Positions 28,271-40,088 of a DNA stretch of 64,000 nt are shown piece by piece (positions within the stretch are counted from its first letter, which is position 1; every line of letters starts with the position of its first letter). The notes under the pieces are model-generated. The model did not search any database, had not been told where the DNA came from, and worked only from the letters and a program-made list of their open reading frames with translations. A program made the translations under genes and the position numbers. Location: the NCBI GenBank assembly GCA_036924085.1, contig JAVGWX010000013.1, forward strand, positions 56,771,152-56,835,151, in the 5' to 3' direction. This DNA comes from Ariolimax columbianus (taxonomy: Eukaryota > Mollusca > Gastropoda > Stylommatophora > Arionidae).

Positions 28271-29291
28271 TTCTCCTTCTTCTTCTTCTTCTGCGTACGC
28301 AGTCAGACAGTAACCATTATTTTTTCGAAAAAAGCGGCGGTCATCCTGAGGCTGTCGCCACTGCCATAGAGCTTGTCTTGCAGTTCCACTGGTGATGGCC
28401 ACATCTGCTCTCTCTGATCCTCGTATGTCGGGCAGTTCTGCAGCAGATGTTCAGCGGTCATTTTACCAGTACCGCACGGGCATTCGTCGGTACACCCTAT
28501 CTTCAATTTGTTGAATAGGTGGTACCTCAGTCTATTGTGGCCAGTGCGAAGTCTGAAGACGACGACCTGCTCTCTTCGGTTCAACTGGTAATAGGCATCG
28601 TTTTTGGTGTAACCAGTATGTTCGGTTTCCCATTTGGTCATGTATCTGGCTTTGATAAGCCGTTTTGACTCTTCGTACGTCATGCTAGTATCTGTTTGTG
28701 GTAGTCTTGCACCTTCTTTTGCCAGTCTGTCTGCCTCCTCGTTGCCGTGGATGTTGCAGTGTGATGGGACCCACTGTACCACTACCCTTTTTGGTGCGGA
28801 CTGCTGGCACAGTTTGCAGAGTGCTGCTCTTAAGTCATTAAGCTCAGTATTTTTCTGGCTTTTTAGCGCTGTGACTACGGCGAGAGCATCTGTAAGCAGG
28901 ACTATATGGCTTTCATTTTCACTGTGTGTCACCATTTCTTCCACTGCCGTCCTCAGTGCCTCTGCCTCCGCTCTGAAATTGCTTGTGTACTTGCCAGTAG
29001 CGAATGACAGTGTTATTTTTCTGCCATTTGGTAGGTTCAGGAATGCTCCTGCCCCTCCGTTCTGTGTAGTATTTGTTACAGAACCGTCGGTGTATGCATG
29101 GGTCCAGTCCATGCTTGGGTAGCTTTTCGTTATGAAGCTTAGGGTAGTATCTCTCCTTTCTTTTTCAGTCTGGCAGTTTTTGTTTGCAATACCTGGTATA
29201 TTTTCTACCACCTCTGGAAATATATCCTGCCTCCAGGTAGGTTTTCGTACAGTAGTGATGGGTTTTGGTGTTGTTAGTGCGTTTATGGGAT
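28271..29291 (-). mobile_element. RNase H-bearing LINE, 5'-truncated, with target-site duplication
   Basis: The open frame 29211-28303 (302 aa) holds a complete C-terminal RNase H domain: first Asp in AYTDGSVT, Glu in RAEAEAL, Asp in LLTDALAVV and last Asp in [11 protein letters not shown]. After it come the conserved LRTGHNRLRYHL and a zinc-knuckle-like CPCGTGKMTAEHLLQNC. The end is [18 protein letters not shown], then a (TTC)n tail on the plus strand. Exact 11-bp target-site duplications gttaggggttc lie at 28260-28270 and 29292-29302. RNase H tails of this kind occur in the I/Jockey group of LINEs. The frame is open throughout, so the insertion is young. Confidence 0.92.
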
Positions 29292-29302
29292 GTTAGGGGT
29301 TC

Positions 29303-30200
29303 GGATGTAGTGCAATGACAATGGTAGCCTTGGCTTGAGCGATGAGGTTAAAAAAAATAACAAGCCTTGGGTTTAAATTTAAACTACAATGTTTTTTTTT
29401 TTTTTTTTGCTTAGATGTTTGCCCCACTAGTTTCTACAACTAATTTGATGTTTATCAAGTCAATACTATTATAGTATTAGTATAGTAGTAACTATTAGTA
29501 TAGTAGTAACTATACATGATAATATTAATAAATAATACAATGCCGATGCCACTATCATGACTATGACAATGAATATTGAATAACAAATAAATCGTTTACA
29601 CATTAATATTTAATCGTTACCTTTACGTTTACACTTTACAAATTGTAAGACACAGTAACGCTGCAGTTTTAATTTTCTAATGTACGAGTATTTAGATGTT
29701 TACACGTGCAGCGTCATTCCGTACCAGACCCCCAAAACCGTTTGATCACACACCGCTACTAACTGAGAAGGCAGAAGGCTTCTTGATCTTGGTGGTGACG
29801 GTTACACAGATCAAAGGTCACACAACACACGTCTGCTGGAGTGTTTGTTTGGCAGAAGGACTGCCACTTTGGCAGCTTAGTTGCCAAATTTCCCATTTTC
29901 CAACCCCCTTGTTAACTTTTTTTGTTGGTTTTTTGGCAACTGCCATCGATGTTTAAAGAGCCTTAGAAAAAAAGGTTTTTTGACAACTTTTAAAAAACAG
30001 CTGACATTTTTTTATAACAAAAAACAACTGGCATCTTTTTTGGCAACTTTTTTAAAAAAGCTAAAATTGTCGCCTTTTGAATACCTAATAGAAATACTAG
30101 TGTTATTTTATGTAAAAATGCTACATAAAATAATATATTCGTTATTTCCGCCTGCAAAGTTAAATCTTTCTGGCTTTCCACCTTACAAAGTTTACGCCCA
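29303..30200. other. AT-rich spacer, nothing recognised
   Basis: Contains a T-run at 29390-29408 and a short duplication at 29470-29510. At 29880-30060 several ttggcaact-type motifs recur in T-rich sequence. The small plus frames here have low-complexity translations and are not convincing genes. Confidence 0.5.
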
Positions 30201-30202
30201 CA

Positions 30203-32105
30203 ATGAGAACAATTCAAGATGAGGCAGTGAATACCATGACTGCGGAAAAGGATGTCATGCAGAGAAAAACGGAATATTGCTACCAGCTGTACAATATGAA
30301 GTCCCCTAGGGATCCTAGAGATTTAACCCCAGCAGACCAACAAGAAGAGGAAGATAACTTTAGCATCATGCGGGAAGAAGTTGAGTTGGCGGTTAGATCT
30401 CTTAAAAAGGGTAAAGCTGATTACATATCAGGCGAACTATTAATTCTTGGAGGGACAGTGGTGATCAATTTTCTAACAAAAATATGTAACATGATATGGC
30501 AGACGGGAGAATGGCCCACAAGCTAGACAAAATCTTTGATCATAGTGATACCAAAGACGGGTAACCTCCAACAGTGTCAGAACTACAGAAGCACCAGTCT
30601 GATTAGCCACGCCAGTAAAGTTATGCTCAAGGTTGTCCTTAACAGACTGCAGCCACGAGCTGATGAAATTGTTCCGGAAAAACAAGCAGGTTTCAGAGCT
30701 GGTCGAAGCACAATAGAACACAATTTTAACACAATTTTGATCAGTGAAAAATACAGTCAGCACAAACAGAAATTGTACCAGGTCTTCAATGACTTTAAAA
30801 AGGCTTTTGATAGGGTGGGGCATGAGGCCTTATGGGAAACTCTGCGCAAGTACAAGATAGGATGGCGGCTCACTCAAGTCATTGAGAAACTACACTCCGA
30901 TGCCAGCAGTGCAATTTACCCCAAACGGGACCACAGGTGAATGGTTCCACACGACACTTTTCAATGTTTTTATAGAACGCATTATGTCAGAATAATTGGA
31001 TGAACACGTAGGGGCGGTCAGTATAGGTGGACGCATACTCACCAACCTCCGGTTTGCCTATGACATTACCGGTCTGGCTGGAACATAACCTGAACTTGCA
31101 AGGCTAGTCGCAAACCTGGACAATGCTGCCAAGAAATGTGGGCTGTAAATCAGTGCAGAGAAGAGTAAGATTATGGTCAACACCCGTGAGAGTATTTAAA
31201 ACCCGATTATTGTCTGGAAAGATTTACGCGGTTCAAATATCTTTGAACAGAAATTAATGCGGTGGGATCTGGAGCGGAGATCCAGTCAAGAACAGCGATG
31301 GTCATAGTCGCCCTGAAAAGACTGCGAATAATCTGGACAGATAAGAACATTAGCCTTAAATCGAAGCTGACTTTATACAATGGTCACCTCGGTATACCTC
31401 TACGCGTGTGAGACTTGGACTGACGGCTGCACTAGAACGTAACATTTGCGCAATGGAAATGAGATGATTGCGAAGAATTTTTTGCATTTCATATCTGGAC
31501 CACGTTTCAAACGAGATTGTTCTTGAAAATGTTAGGAAGGAGTTTGGCCAGTATAAAACCCGACTGACTATGATTAACAACTCGAAAATTGACATGGGAT
31601 GGACAAATATCACGATCGGTGTGGCTGGCCGAGATCGTCCTGCAAGGCACTGTGCCTGGGAAGAGTGGGAGAGGAAGACCAAAAAAAGAGATGGGGAAAT
31701 ATATAAAAGAGTGGACGGGAAGGTCTATAGCTGAAACTAATACCCTGGCGAAAAATCGAGACGTATGGCGTAAACTGGTTCGACAAACTGCAATAACGGT
31801 GCCCCAACGACCTTCTAGGTTACGGGACTGATGATGAAAAAGATGAAAGTTTAATCTAAAGCTGAGATAAGTTCCCAGTTTAAGAGTACTCTTAGTAGAA
31901 ATTGCTCTGCTGATCTGGCAGCTTCTTGTTCAAAATGTATTGGTATCACATTTCCATTGAAGAAAACATCTTAATGGACTAAGCGTTTGAGAAGACACGC
32001 CACACCATGCGATGCCGCAAGCGTTCCTGACTTTCCTTGCAGACACTGTAGAAGACGCTTCTCTGCTCCTATTGGTCTTACAAGTCACATTCGTTATCGT
32101 TAAGA
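30203..32105 (+). mobile_element. LINE reverse transcriptase with C-terminal tail (broken)
   Basis: 30203-30526 is the linker and start of the polymerase (VRSLKKGKADYISGELL). 30536-30940 has GNLQQCQNYRSTSLISHASK, KQAGFRAGRSTIEH and DFKKAFDRVGHEAL. Near 31045 the catalytic box reads RFAYDITGLAG where FADD is expected, so the first catalytic Asp is Tyr. 31400-31831 has RKLTWDGQISRS and GKSGRGRPKKEMGKYIKEW. 31985-32105 adds CRHCRRRFSAPIGLTSHIR, a C2H2-like finger seen at the end of such LINEs, but I cannot tell whether it belongs to the same copy. At least five stops or shifts are present. Confidence 0.82.
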
Positions 32106-32109
32106 ACTG

Positions 32110-32400
32110 TAGCTATTTTCCTTTTTTTTTTTTCAAAGCACAACTTACTATCTTCTGACAAGACGGAAAGAGCCAATGACAGTAGAAATGAGCTTTCAGT
32201 TTCTGATCCCAAGTATGCGCGCTCGTGTGGTGTGTGTGTACGTGTAAATGTTGTAAATGGTTCTAAATGTTATCAAAACCGGGGGTGGGGTTGAGGATCA
32301 CTCGACACCAACTAAATGGTCCCATAGCGTGCGTCCCATAAAGCCACTAGCAACAAAGTTCATACCCTGACCTTTGCGCGGCATAACTGTTTCCACTAAC
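32110..32400. other. Spacer, nothing recognised
   Basis: Starts with a T-run followed by tcaaagcacaacttac, a short stretch also seen at 36415-36432, so the end of an unidentified repeat may lie here. No coding signal. Confidence 0.4.
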
Positions 32401-33300
32401 AGGAGTATGGGCGAAAGGCGAGCCAATAAGTCTGAGAAGGCAGCTCATCTAGGAGAAAGAAAAGCTCTGCTTTCAAATCATCTGAAGCCTTGCAGACAAC
32501 CTGTTGGCATAGCTTGTTAGGTTTTGTCAGATATGGCTGAGCTACCGTGCATTGGTACTCGGTACAGCCTGTTTTCTGGTAACTGAAAGTTGGTCAGCGT
32601 CTGCCAAACCTAACAACCCATAATGTGCGGAGGAACGCACGTGAGAGGATACAATGCTTTATCCTATAGCGAGGAATTGCAACCTAAACTGAGTGTTGCA
32701 ACAGGGCAGACCAGGCCCTTAGTCTTGATTGGCAGCTGGTCTAGGATGGATACTATGTTGACCCGACAGCTTCTGAAGTTTGTCTTGTTCTAAATGTATT
32801 GGTGTCACCTTTCCGTTGGAACAAGCAAGGCCGAATGAGAGATGGCTGCATGGACAACACATGGTCTCTATATTTCAGACAGGACTTTGTGCTATGGAGA
32901 GGTATAGCTCCATTCCTGGCCTTAACGAGTCTCGGAAACAAAACGGGAGACGGTCTTGTCAATTGGCGTAGACAGGGACTCCACGGGCTGTCTCCAATGG
33001 TGAGAGCCACTTTCGCCTGCCACTGATAAACTAACTCTCGCCTCAAGACTTTCTGCTTCAATGTGTACTTGTAGCAAGGACAACATTCACATTGCAGGCT
33101 GTAAAAAAAAGTGTACCAGGCAACCAAGTTAAAAAAAAAACGCCAGACTTCGGCTTGCAGCCTGGAATGTAAGGACTTTGTGTCCGGGACATGTCATTGA
33201 CCGCAGATAAATTGCCAACTTGAGAAAAACGATTTTTATTGACGCCAAACTCAATAACCTTGATATTACTGGTCTGCAGGAGACACGTATCCCTTGAGGA
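32400..33300 (+). mobile_element. LINE 5' end: untranslated region and start of endonuclease
   Basis: 32420-33120 is leader-like sequence sharing the cttagtcttg(a/g)ttggcagc block with 25004. At 33140-33300 a frame reads LAAWNVRTLCPGHVIDRR and NNLDITGLQETRIP, the N-terminal strand and catalytic Glu region of an APE endonuclease. The rest of the element is absent here. Confidence 0.65.
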
Positions 33301-33415
33301 TTGATCACTTAGGGAGAAAAATTATCCTTTTTTTTGAAGGGCTGAGAAAGTGAAGACCTGCTTTCATGGAATCAGGTTTGCAGTAAATAACTAACTTTTT
33401 GTGTTATATTGAGAG

Positions 33416-35880
33416 CTAATTTGGAGGATAGGAAATAATGTTATCAATTCTTCTTTTTCTTCTTTCGTTCGGTTGGAGTATGTCTACATCTGCAAAGTTG
33501 TCTATTGTATGAATCTCACACACAGGTGCATATAGTTTCCCACCCAGTGTAGTTTCTCTTGGCCAGTATGTCCGCCTCAGTATCTCATGCTCTGGACAGT
33601 CCAGAAGTATATGCTCTGCAGTCTGAGGTGCGTGTCCACATGTATACATACTTGAGCTGCCTATCCTAAATTTTGTAAACATGTGGCTGCGGAGTCGGTT
33701 GTGTTCCGTTCTGAGGCGCAGTATGACAATCTGCTCTTGCTTTCTTATATTATGATAGTCATCTTGTATTTGTGTTGGGAGCTCTCTCATTGATTTAATC
33801 ATCTTTTTCTTTTGATAGTATGTAACTGGTACATCTGGTTGCTCGTTTGAGGCACCTTCCCTCTCCAGTGTATCAGCCCTCTCATTTCCTGGTATTCCGC
33901 AGTGAGACGGTATCCACTGCACCGTGATTCTGCGCTGGCTGCTCATTGTTGACAATAAAACTTGTAGATCTGACAGCTTCCCGGATGATAGTGATTGGAG
34001 TACTTATTTTGCATCTGTCAGAAATACCACAGGATAAGGCCCAAGGTTGGTATTCAGTAATTTTTCCGTCGCCAATTTCATCGCTTGTATCTCTGCATCG
34101 TAATTATGGCAGAATGTCCGTTGGTACTGCAACTGTATCCATAGTGTTATTTGGGTATTCTATATACACTCCTGCTCCTCCGTTCTTTAATGCATTCTGT
34201 GCTGACCCATCTGTGTATACTCGGACCTATAGATCCTGTTGATATTATTCATCCAAGAAACTGAGAGCAATTGTCTTACATTGCACATTGTTTTGTTCCT
34301 TCTTGCCTAGTATTCCTTGAATGGTTGTTTGGACTCGTGCTGAAAGTCTATGCTGCTCTCTCCAGGGTGTTTGTTCTGGCACAGTTGTTAAAGGAATAAC
34401 AATTTCGGGCAGTTCTGTGGCGTTTCAACGAAGTAGTTTGGTCCGGTGTGCAAAGCTACTTCTGTTCAATCGTCCCATTGCTAGGTCCTGGAATCTATCC
34501 TTCATTGGGTGACTCGGCATACAGTTGCAGTTTTCTGCCTGTGTTAGCATCTTTGTATCTCTGCGTTCCCCTAGTGCTTGCATTCTCCCTATTTTCTCCA
34601 TCTTTACTATAAGCGTTGATTTCATTGCTCCTGTAATAACCCTTAGCGCCTAATTTTATACCTTATCTAACTTTTTCTTCTTCGTTCGTTCTCAATCTCC
34701 CACTACCAAACCCTGAAAGGGTAAGTAGCAGAATGTAGTCCAGAGAACGGAATGCGTTGTGTTGTAGTTTACATCTTAGCTGCAACATTTGCACCTTTCG
34801 GTCCAACACATCCGACTTCAGCAAGCATTTTTTGAGTACCGGGTTAGCATTCCCTCTTCGATCCCTTCTCCTTAGCCAGTCTGCACTACTGCGGCCTGTT
34901 ATCCAGGATCACCGCGTGGAGGTGTAGAAGAGTCTTGGCATCTATGGTTCGCTAGCCCTGATGCTAGCAGTCAGCTATGGGTCGATGACCACTGCAGCTC
35001 ATGCGCTGCTCAGCATCTTGATCCCTAACTCTTTCAATGCAGTGTTTGATGCTGGACATAAGGCAGCTGACCCATATTCTAGATGTGGTCGTATGCCCTG
35101 TTGGTAAACACTGCTAAGTAGTTTCTCTCCGGCTCCCAATGTTTCACTTAGTTTTCTCAGGATGGCTAACTTCCTTCTGGTTTTTCCTGCTGCCTTGTTG
35201 TCTCTAAGTTAGCCTATCATCAAATGTAACTCCGAGGTAGGTGGGTTGTTTATCTTCTCTTAGTAGCTCTCCATTGATCTTGATGTTTCCCGCTTTTTTG
35301 TTTTGGAGAGAGAGTGAAGAGCGTAGTGATGCATTTATCTGTGTTGATGTTAACACACCATTTATTTGCCATTTGGAGGATAGTAAAGAATGTTATAAAT
35401 TCTTCTTTTTCTTCTTTCGTTCGCTTGGAGTATGTCTACATCTGCAAAGTTGTCTATTGCATGAATCTCACACATAGGTGCATGTAGTTTCCTTCCCAGA
35501 TGGGTAGTATTTCGGTGGCGACTGCTGCCTATTCATCAGTGCACCATATCACCAGGTCATCTGGATACATTGTCACTTTCACTCCACTTGGTAGTTCGGT
35601 AATCAGGTCGTTAATGTAGAATATGAAAAGTCCGGGGAAAAGCCTACCTTTTACTTTATTTTTTCTCAGTTTCTTCAAGAGTCCTTCTTTCCAAAACCTG
35701 TCACATGCTTTCCTTATGTCTTTCCATACTGCTAGTACCAGTTTCTTGTCTTGGAAAGCATCCTCAATTTCTTGGGAAAGATAAGTTGCTTGGCCCTCAG
35801 TAGAGAAGCATTTTCGAAAACCCGCTTGCTGTAACACAAGGAGGTTCTCACTCTCAAGGTACCACTGCATCCTGAGATTA
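33416..35880 (-). mobile_element. Second RNase H-bearing LINE, broken by SINE S3
   Basis: On the minus strand, 35870-35529 holds the polymerase (LLVLQQAGFRKCFSTEGQAT, WKDIRKACDRFW, MYPDDLVIW, where YPDD replaces YADD). After the S3 insertion, 34660-34260 gives the segment between polymerase and RNase H (ALRVITGAMKST). 33955-33416 gives the end of the RNase H domain and tail (VQWIPSHCGIPGNERADTLE, LRTEHNRLRSHMF, YTCGHAPQTAEHILLDC). It is a different family from the LINE at 28271, about 40% alike by eye in the tail. Several stops; inactive. Confidence 0.82.
34683..35025 (-). mobile_element. SINE-like repeat S3 in a LINE
   Basis: A minus-oriented S3, nearly full length, beginning at the tail (gttctcaatctcccactacc) and ending at ctcagcatcttgatc. 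The flanks taactttttc and taactctttc may be a target-site duplication with one mismatch. Confidence 0.75.
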
Positions 35881-35884
35881 ATGA

Positions 35885-36600
35885 TATTTCCACTGTTTTA
35901 CAAAGACAACTTGTAAGGCTAATTGGTCTATAGCTGGATGCTGTGGAATTGTCTTTTGTTATACTTTCCTTGCCATGAGGCGTCGCAGAGAGGCGGGATG
36001 CGTAGCTTTCGTGTTATCGCCATGTGTTGTTGTTAGGTGTAACTTCCTGAGAGTGTCAGAGATACCCTCGATCCCCCGACGTTGAGGTCGGCCCCATGCA
36101 CGTGGACAGGAGACCTGCAAATGATATATTATAGCTGCAGGCTGGTCGTAATGCTTTCGGACTAAATGATCAAACTACTTGATTTGTTGGGCGTCAATGT
36201 GTTCACCATCTGGGTTTATCTGCCTCAGCGTGGTGTAGATGATTCGGTCACGGATAGGTTTCCGTCTGCACTCATCACACAGCTCTAGGTCTTACTCTTA
36301 TGTGTTTCTAGTAAGGACCAAGATTGACATTGGTAACACAATGTAGGAACAAACAATGCATCCTCTTAGTTGAAAGAACTCTAGGACTGTAGTTAAATCC
36401 TTTTTTTTTTAATCTTCAAAGCACAACTTACAATTGGCCGATTACTGTCCTCGCATAAATTACCCGTAAGACCTCCATAGTCCAGGATAGAGATAGCAGG
36501 AGACGAAGTAGAGACTCGCTTCGGTATAACACAAGAATGAGAAACGGGTAATCAAGCAAGTAATGTGAAACTAATGTGTTGATGTATTTTATTCGAACTG
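35885..36600. other. Spacer, nothing recognised
   Basis: Minus-strand translation has traces of LINE-like text near 35885-35950. The GC-richer stretch 35980-36290 matches nothing else in the window and shows no domain. A T-run lies at 36401-36411. Confidence 0.4.
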
Positions 36601-37110
36601 GGGCTGTCAAGACCCTTCTACACCTCCACGCGGTTGATCCTGGAAAACAGGCTGGAAAAGAGCAGACTGGCTAAGGTGAAGGAATTGTTTTTGTTTTTGC
36701 GTTCGCCTTATTTCTCTATTCCCCAAGGCAGTGTGAGTTGCACTGTGGTTTTTATTTTGCGCTTGTCGGCCCAGTGCATCCGACCAGCATGCATTTTATG
36801 TAAGGGTCTGCTTCCTCCTGCATTTTCTAAGGGTTGCTTCCCTGGGGTAACGGCCGGTGCTGTGATGGGGATCGAACCCAGCACCTTTGGGTTGTGAGCC
36901 GTGCCACTTAACCACTAGGCCACGCCGTCCCCAGGAGAAGGAATGAAAAAGGGAAGGCAACAAATGTCTGCTGAAGTCGGACCGAAATCTACAAATAGCG
37001 TAGTCAAGCTGTAAACTTCGACACAGCGCATCCCGTTCTCTGGACCACATCCTGCAACTTGTAAAGCCGTTTTCATGGCTTAACAGCGGGAGATTGAGAA
37101 AGAACGAAGA
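36600..37110 (+). mobile_element. SINE-like S3 with nested SINE S2
   Basis: S3 head at 36600-36685 and the rest at 36945-37110, ending in the tail catggcttaacagcgggaga and gaaagaacgaagaa. Interrupted by S2. Confidence 0.85.
36686..36932 (-). mobile_element. SINE S2 nested in S3, with target-site duplication
   Basis: Flanked by aggtgaaggaat (36674-36685) and aggagaaggaat (36933-36944), 12 bp with one mismatch. The B box is intact in the reverse complement (gggttcgatcccc) and the A box reads gcctagtggttaag. Confidence 0.9.
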
Positions 37111-37114
37111 ACAT

Positions 37115-37440
37115 ACTGCTTAATTAATCATTATTATAATTTACGTTCATAATGTAACGTTTCATTTGTTTTTTTCTTCTCAAGCTCATTGCTTTCTTTC
37201 TTAAATTCGTTATTACTTGATTACACACTATTTGTGCACATAACAGGGTTATGTGGCAGGGAGCAATCTGTAACAGGATAATCTATCAGGAGCCATACGG
37301 GTTAGGGCAGCTTATTCTCTGGAACTAAAATTAATTGGGACAGAGATATAATATTTCATTCACCAAACACGGTTCAGTTACAGTTCACCTTGCGTTGTCT
37401 CCGGTTAGCGAGACCCGCGTGTCGTGAAAAATTATGAACT
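37115..37440. other. Spacer, nothing recognised
   Basis: AT-rich; no repeat match, exon or coding signal found. Confidence 0.5.
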
Positions 37441-39200
37441 AAAAAATGGTGGGGGCATAGTCCAGCCTTTTCGGCTGTAGTATCTAGAGGACAGCGTATG
37501 GGTTGAGGAGTTGGGCGATAATTTATCGGACGTCAGGCTGTCGTGGGCCTGAACTCTCCTGACTTTTGATTTGATGTCCACGCATAGTTTCTGCGTGTTT
37601 TATAGAAACTATGTATGGCAGAGATCAGGGGTCCTGTATATATTCTTCCTTGTCACGCACTCCCAGAGTTTGTCACAAAGGACTGTATCGAATGCTTTCT
37701 CCAAATCCAAAAAGCATAAATACATCTCCTTATCCTACTCAAGAGCCTTTTCCCTCAGCTGTCTGAGTGTAAAGATAAGATCTTGAGTACTTCTGTTTGC
37801 CCTAAACCCACATTGAGTTTCGTCCATATTTGGCTCTACTAGACCTCTCAATCGCCATTCTAGAATCCTAGAGAAGACTTTCCCGGGGACACCGAGAAGG
37901 GAAATACCTCTGTGATTTTCACATTGTCGATTGTCACCCTTTTTAAATATTGGTATTATTATGGCAACCTCCCAATCTCTTGTTATTTTCTTGTGGCGCC
38001 AAGCTGCCTTGAGAATCTTCATGAATAGCATCTCTCCTGCCACTCCCATGTATTTAAACATTTCTGGTGTTATACCATCATGTCCTGCTGTTTTACCAAT
38101 CTTAATTTTCTCCAATGCTGCCTTTAGTTCTTCCATTGTGATATTATCGTTTCCCTCCATGGCTCCCTCTTCTTGAATTGGAACTGTTACTCTCAGAGCT
38201 TGATTTTCCTCCACTCCAAGGAGATCTGAGAAATAATCTTTCCATCTGTTCATTACCTCTTCTGGGGCAGTCAACAGCGCACCTTGTTTATCTTTAACAA
38301 ATTTCAGGGGGCATTCCTTTTCCTTCCTCATGTTCTTTAAGGTCCTGTAGAACAGTTTCTGGTTTTCTCCAGCATTATTTTCCAGTTTCTCTACAAATTC
38401 CTCCCAGGATTTATGTTTGGCCTTGAGCACAGTCTTCTTTGCTTCTGTTCTAAAATTTACCTATTCTTTATTTTTCTTCTGTATTCCTAGCCCCTAGGTA
38501 TTGCTTCCATGCCTTTTTCTTTTCTTGTATAATTTTTTTCACTTCTTCTGTCCACCATGGTGTACTCTTTCTCTTCCACCCTTCTTTGGTTTGACCGTAT
38601 GCCTCTGCTGCAGCCTCTTTGAGGATGTCTTTGAATTTTACCCAGAGCATTTCCATATCTTCTTCAGATTCCTCTATCCTTCCTATTGCTCTTGTTATGA
38701 GCCTTTGGTATCTCCTCTTAACATCTGGTTCTCGTAGTTTGTAAGCCTTAATTTTATTTTCTCTTTGTGTTTCTTGTTTGTTGATGGGTGTTGCCTGGCT
38801 AGATAACTTTTTTCGATTTCTCTCTTAATTTTAACTAGGTGGTGGTCGCTTCCTACCTCTGGTCCTCTGAAGACTAGTATCCTTCACATGTTTGAAATTA
38901 CTTTTCCTCCCTATTGCATAGTCATTTATGGATCTTTCATTTCTTGCCGGATCACTTCTTGTGTAGATAGATACCTTTGTTTGGAGACCTTGTATTTGTA
39001 ATAACAAAGTTTTGTTCCCTGCAGAATATTAGCAGTCATTGTCAATTGTTATTTAAGACATCTTCTCCATACCTACCTATCACTCCATCCCATCTAAAAT
39101 AGTAGTTTCCAACTCTTGCGTTGAAGTCTCCAAGAAGAAGTATTTCATTTTGGTAATTGTCAATGGTTCTTTGAAGGAGCTCATAAAATTAATCTTTTAT
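37440..39200 (-). mobile_element. LINE endonuclease and reverse transcriptase, 3' truncated
   Basis: Minus strand from 39200: [19 protein letters not shown] (endonuclease box), then VGSDHHLVKIKREIEK (the S/G-D-H catalytic box), then 38656-38468 (STPWWTEEVKKIIQEKKKAW). The open frame 38430-37735 (231 aa) has GKTAGHDGITPEMFKYMG, FKKGDNRQCENHRGISLL and DETQCGFRANRSTQDLIFTL. After one stop, FLDLEKAFDTV follows near 37690. The YADD part is missing. The 231-aa frame suggests moderate age. Confidence 0.85.
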
Positions 39201-39204
39201 GTCA

Positions 39205-39785
39205 GTTTAACTCTTTTAACTCTAAGTGAGCTGAAAATAGTTGCATTGACCTAGCCATTTCAGACAGAACAATCTGTGCAAATTTCACGTCACTAAAGCT
39301 CCCATTTCAAGAGTTTTTGGAAGAAGGACAAACAGATACTTAAATTTTATGTTTTATAGTTAAGATTTGTACGTGTTTTTGTCAAGTTTTAATTGTAAAG
39401 GTTTTTATCTCAAGAGGTTAACAAGAATGATTTGAGAAGATTTATTATATTGTGTGATAAGAAGTATAACGGAACATAGGAAACTTGAGTAATATATTTA
39501 AAAACAAAATATCAAGTATCCTCCAAATTCCAATTAGGGCTCTCAACAATACATCTACTAAACGAATTTCAAGTGACTGCAGAGTATCAACATGCATTTA
39601 TCAAATGGTTGATAAAGATTTACATATTATTTCTGTAACAGGATAGTGCGACCAGCTATCTAAATACTCACAGATTACTCTATTAAATCTAAGATACTAT
39701 ACAACAGTGCCTCACAAATTAAGTCTCAATTCATATTTAAGCAATGAAATAAGTAACAACATAACTACTCTGGGGAGGGGAGGAA
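39205..39785. other. AT-rich spacer, nothing recognised
   Basis: No repeat family or coding signal was found; it lies immediately before the 37-bp array. Confidence 0.5.
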
Positions 39786-40076
39786 AACTAACATCTGGTC
39801 AGGCAAATTATACTGATCCGACATGTTAGTCAGGGTCAGGCAAAATATACTGATCAGACATGTTAGTCAGGGTCAGGCAAAATATACTGATCAGACATTT
39901 TAGTCAGGGTCAGGCAAAATATACTGATCAGACATGTTAGTCAGGGTCAGGCAAAATATACTGATCAGACATGTTAGTCAGGGTCATGCAAAATATACTG
40001 ATCAGACATGTTAGTCAGGGTCATGCAAAATATTCTGATCAGACATTTTAGTCAGGGTCAGGCAAAATATACTGGC
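39785..40076. repeat. 37-bp minisatellite next to an orphan exon
   Basis: About eight units with a period of 37 bp (gacatgttagtcagggtca cores at 39820 and 39857). It ends roughly 12-16 nt beyond the splice donor of the exon at 40089-40270. The unit resembles, in opposite orientation, the single copies near exon 5 of genes A (9172-9200) and B (54511-54535). Confidence 0.92.
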
Positions 40077-40088
40077 CAAGACCCTCAC

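Noticed and set aside
28634..29122. 162-aa plus-strand open frame
   Set aside because: It is antisense to the RNase H domain of the LINE at 28271-29291; the counterpart at 47194-47628 is the same shadow.
29880..30060. Recurring ttggcaact motifs as a regulatory element
   Set aside because: The stretch is T-rich and the motifs are irregularly spaced; I could not show a period or symmetry beyond low complexity.
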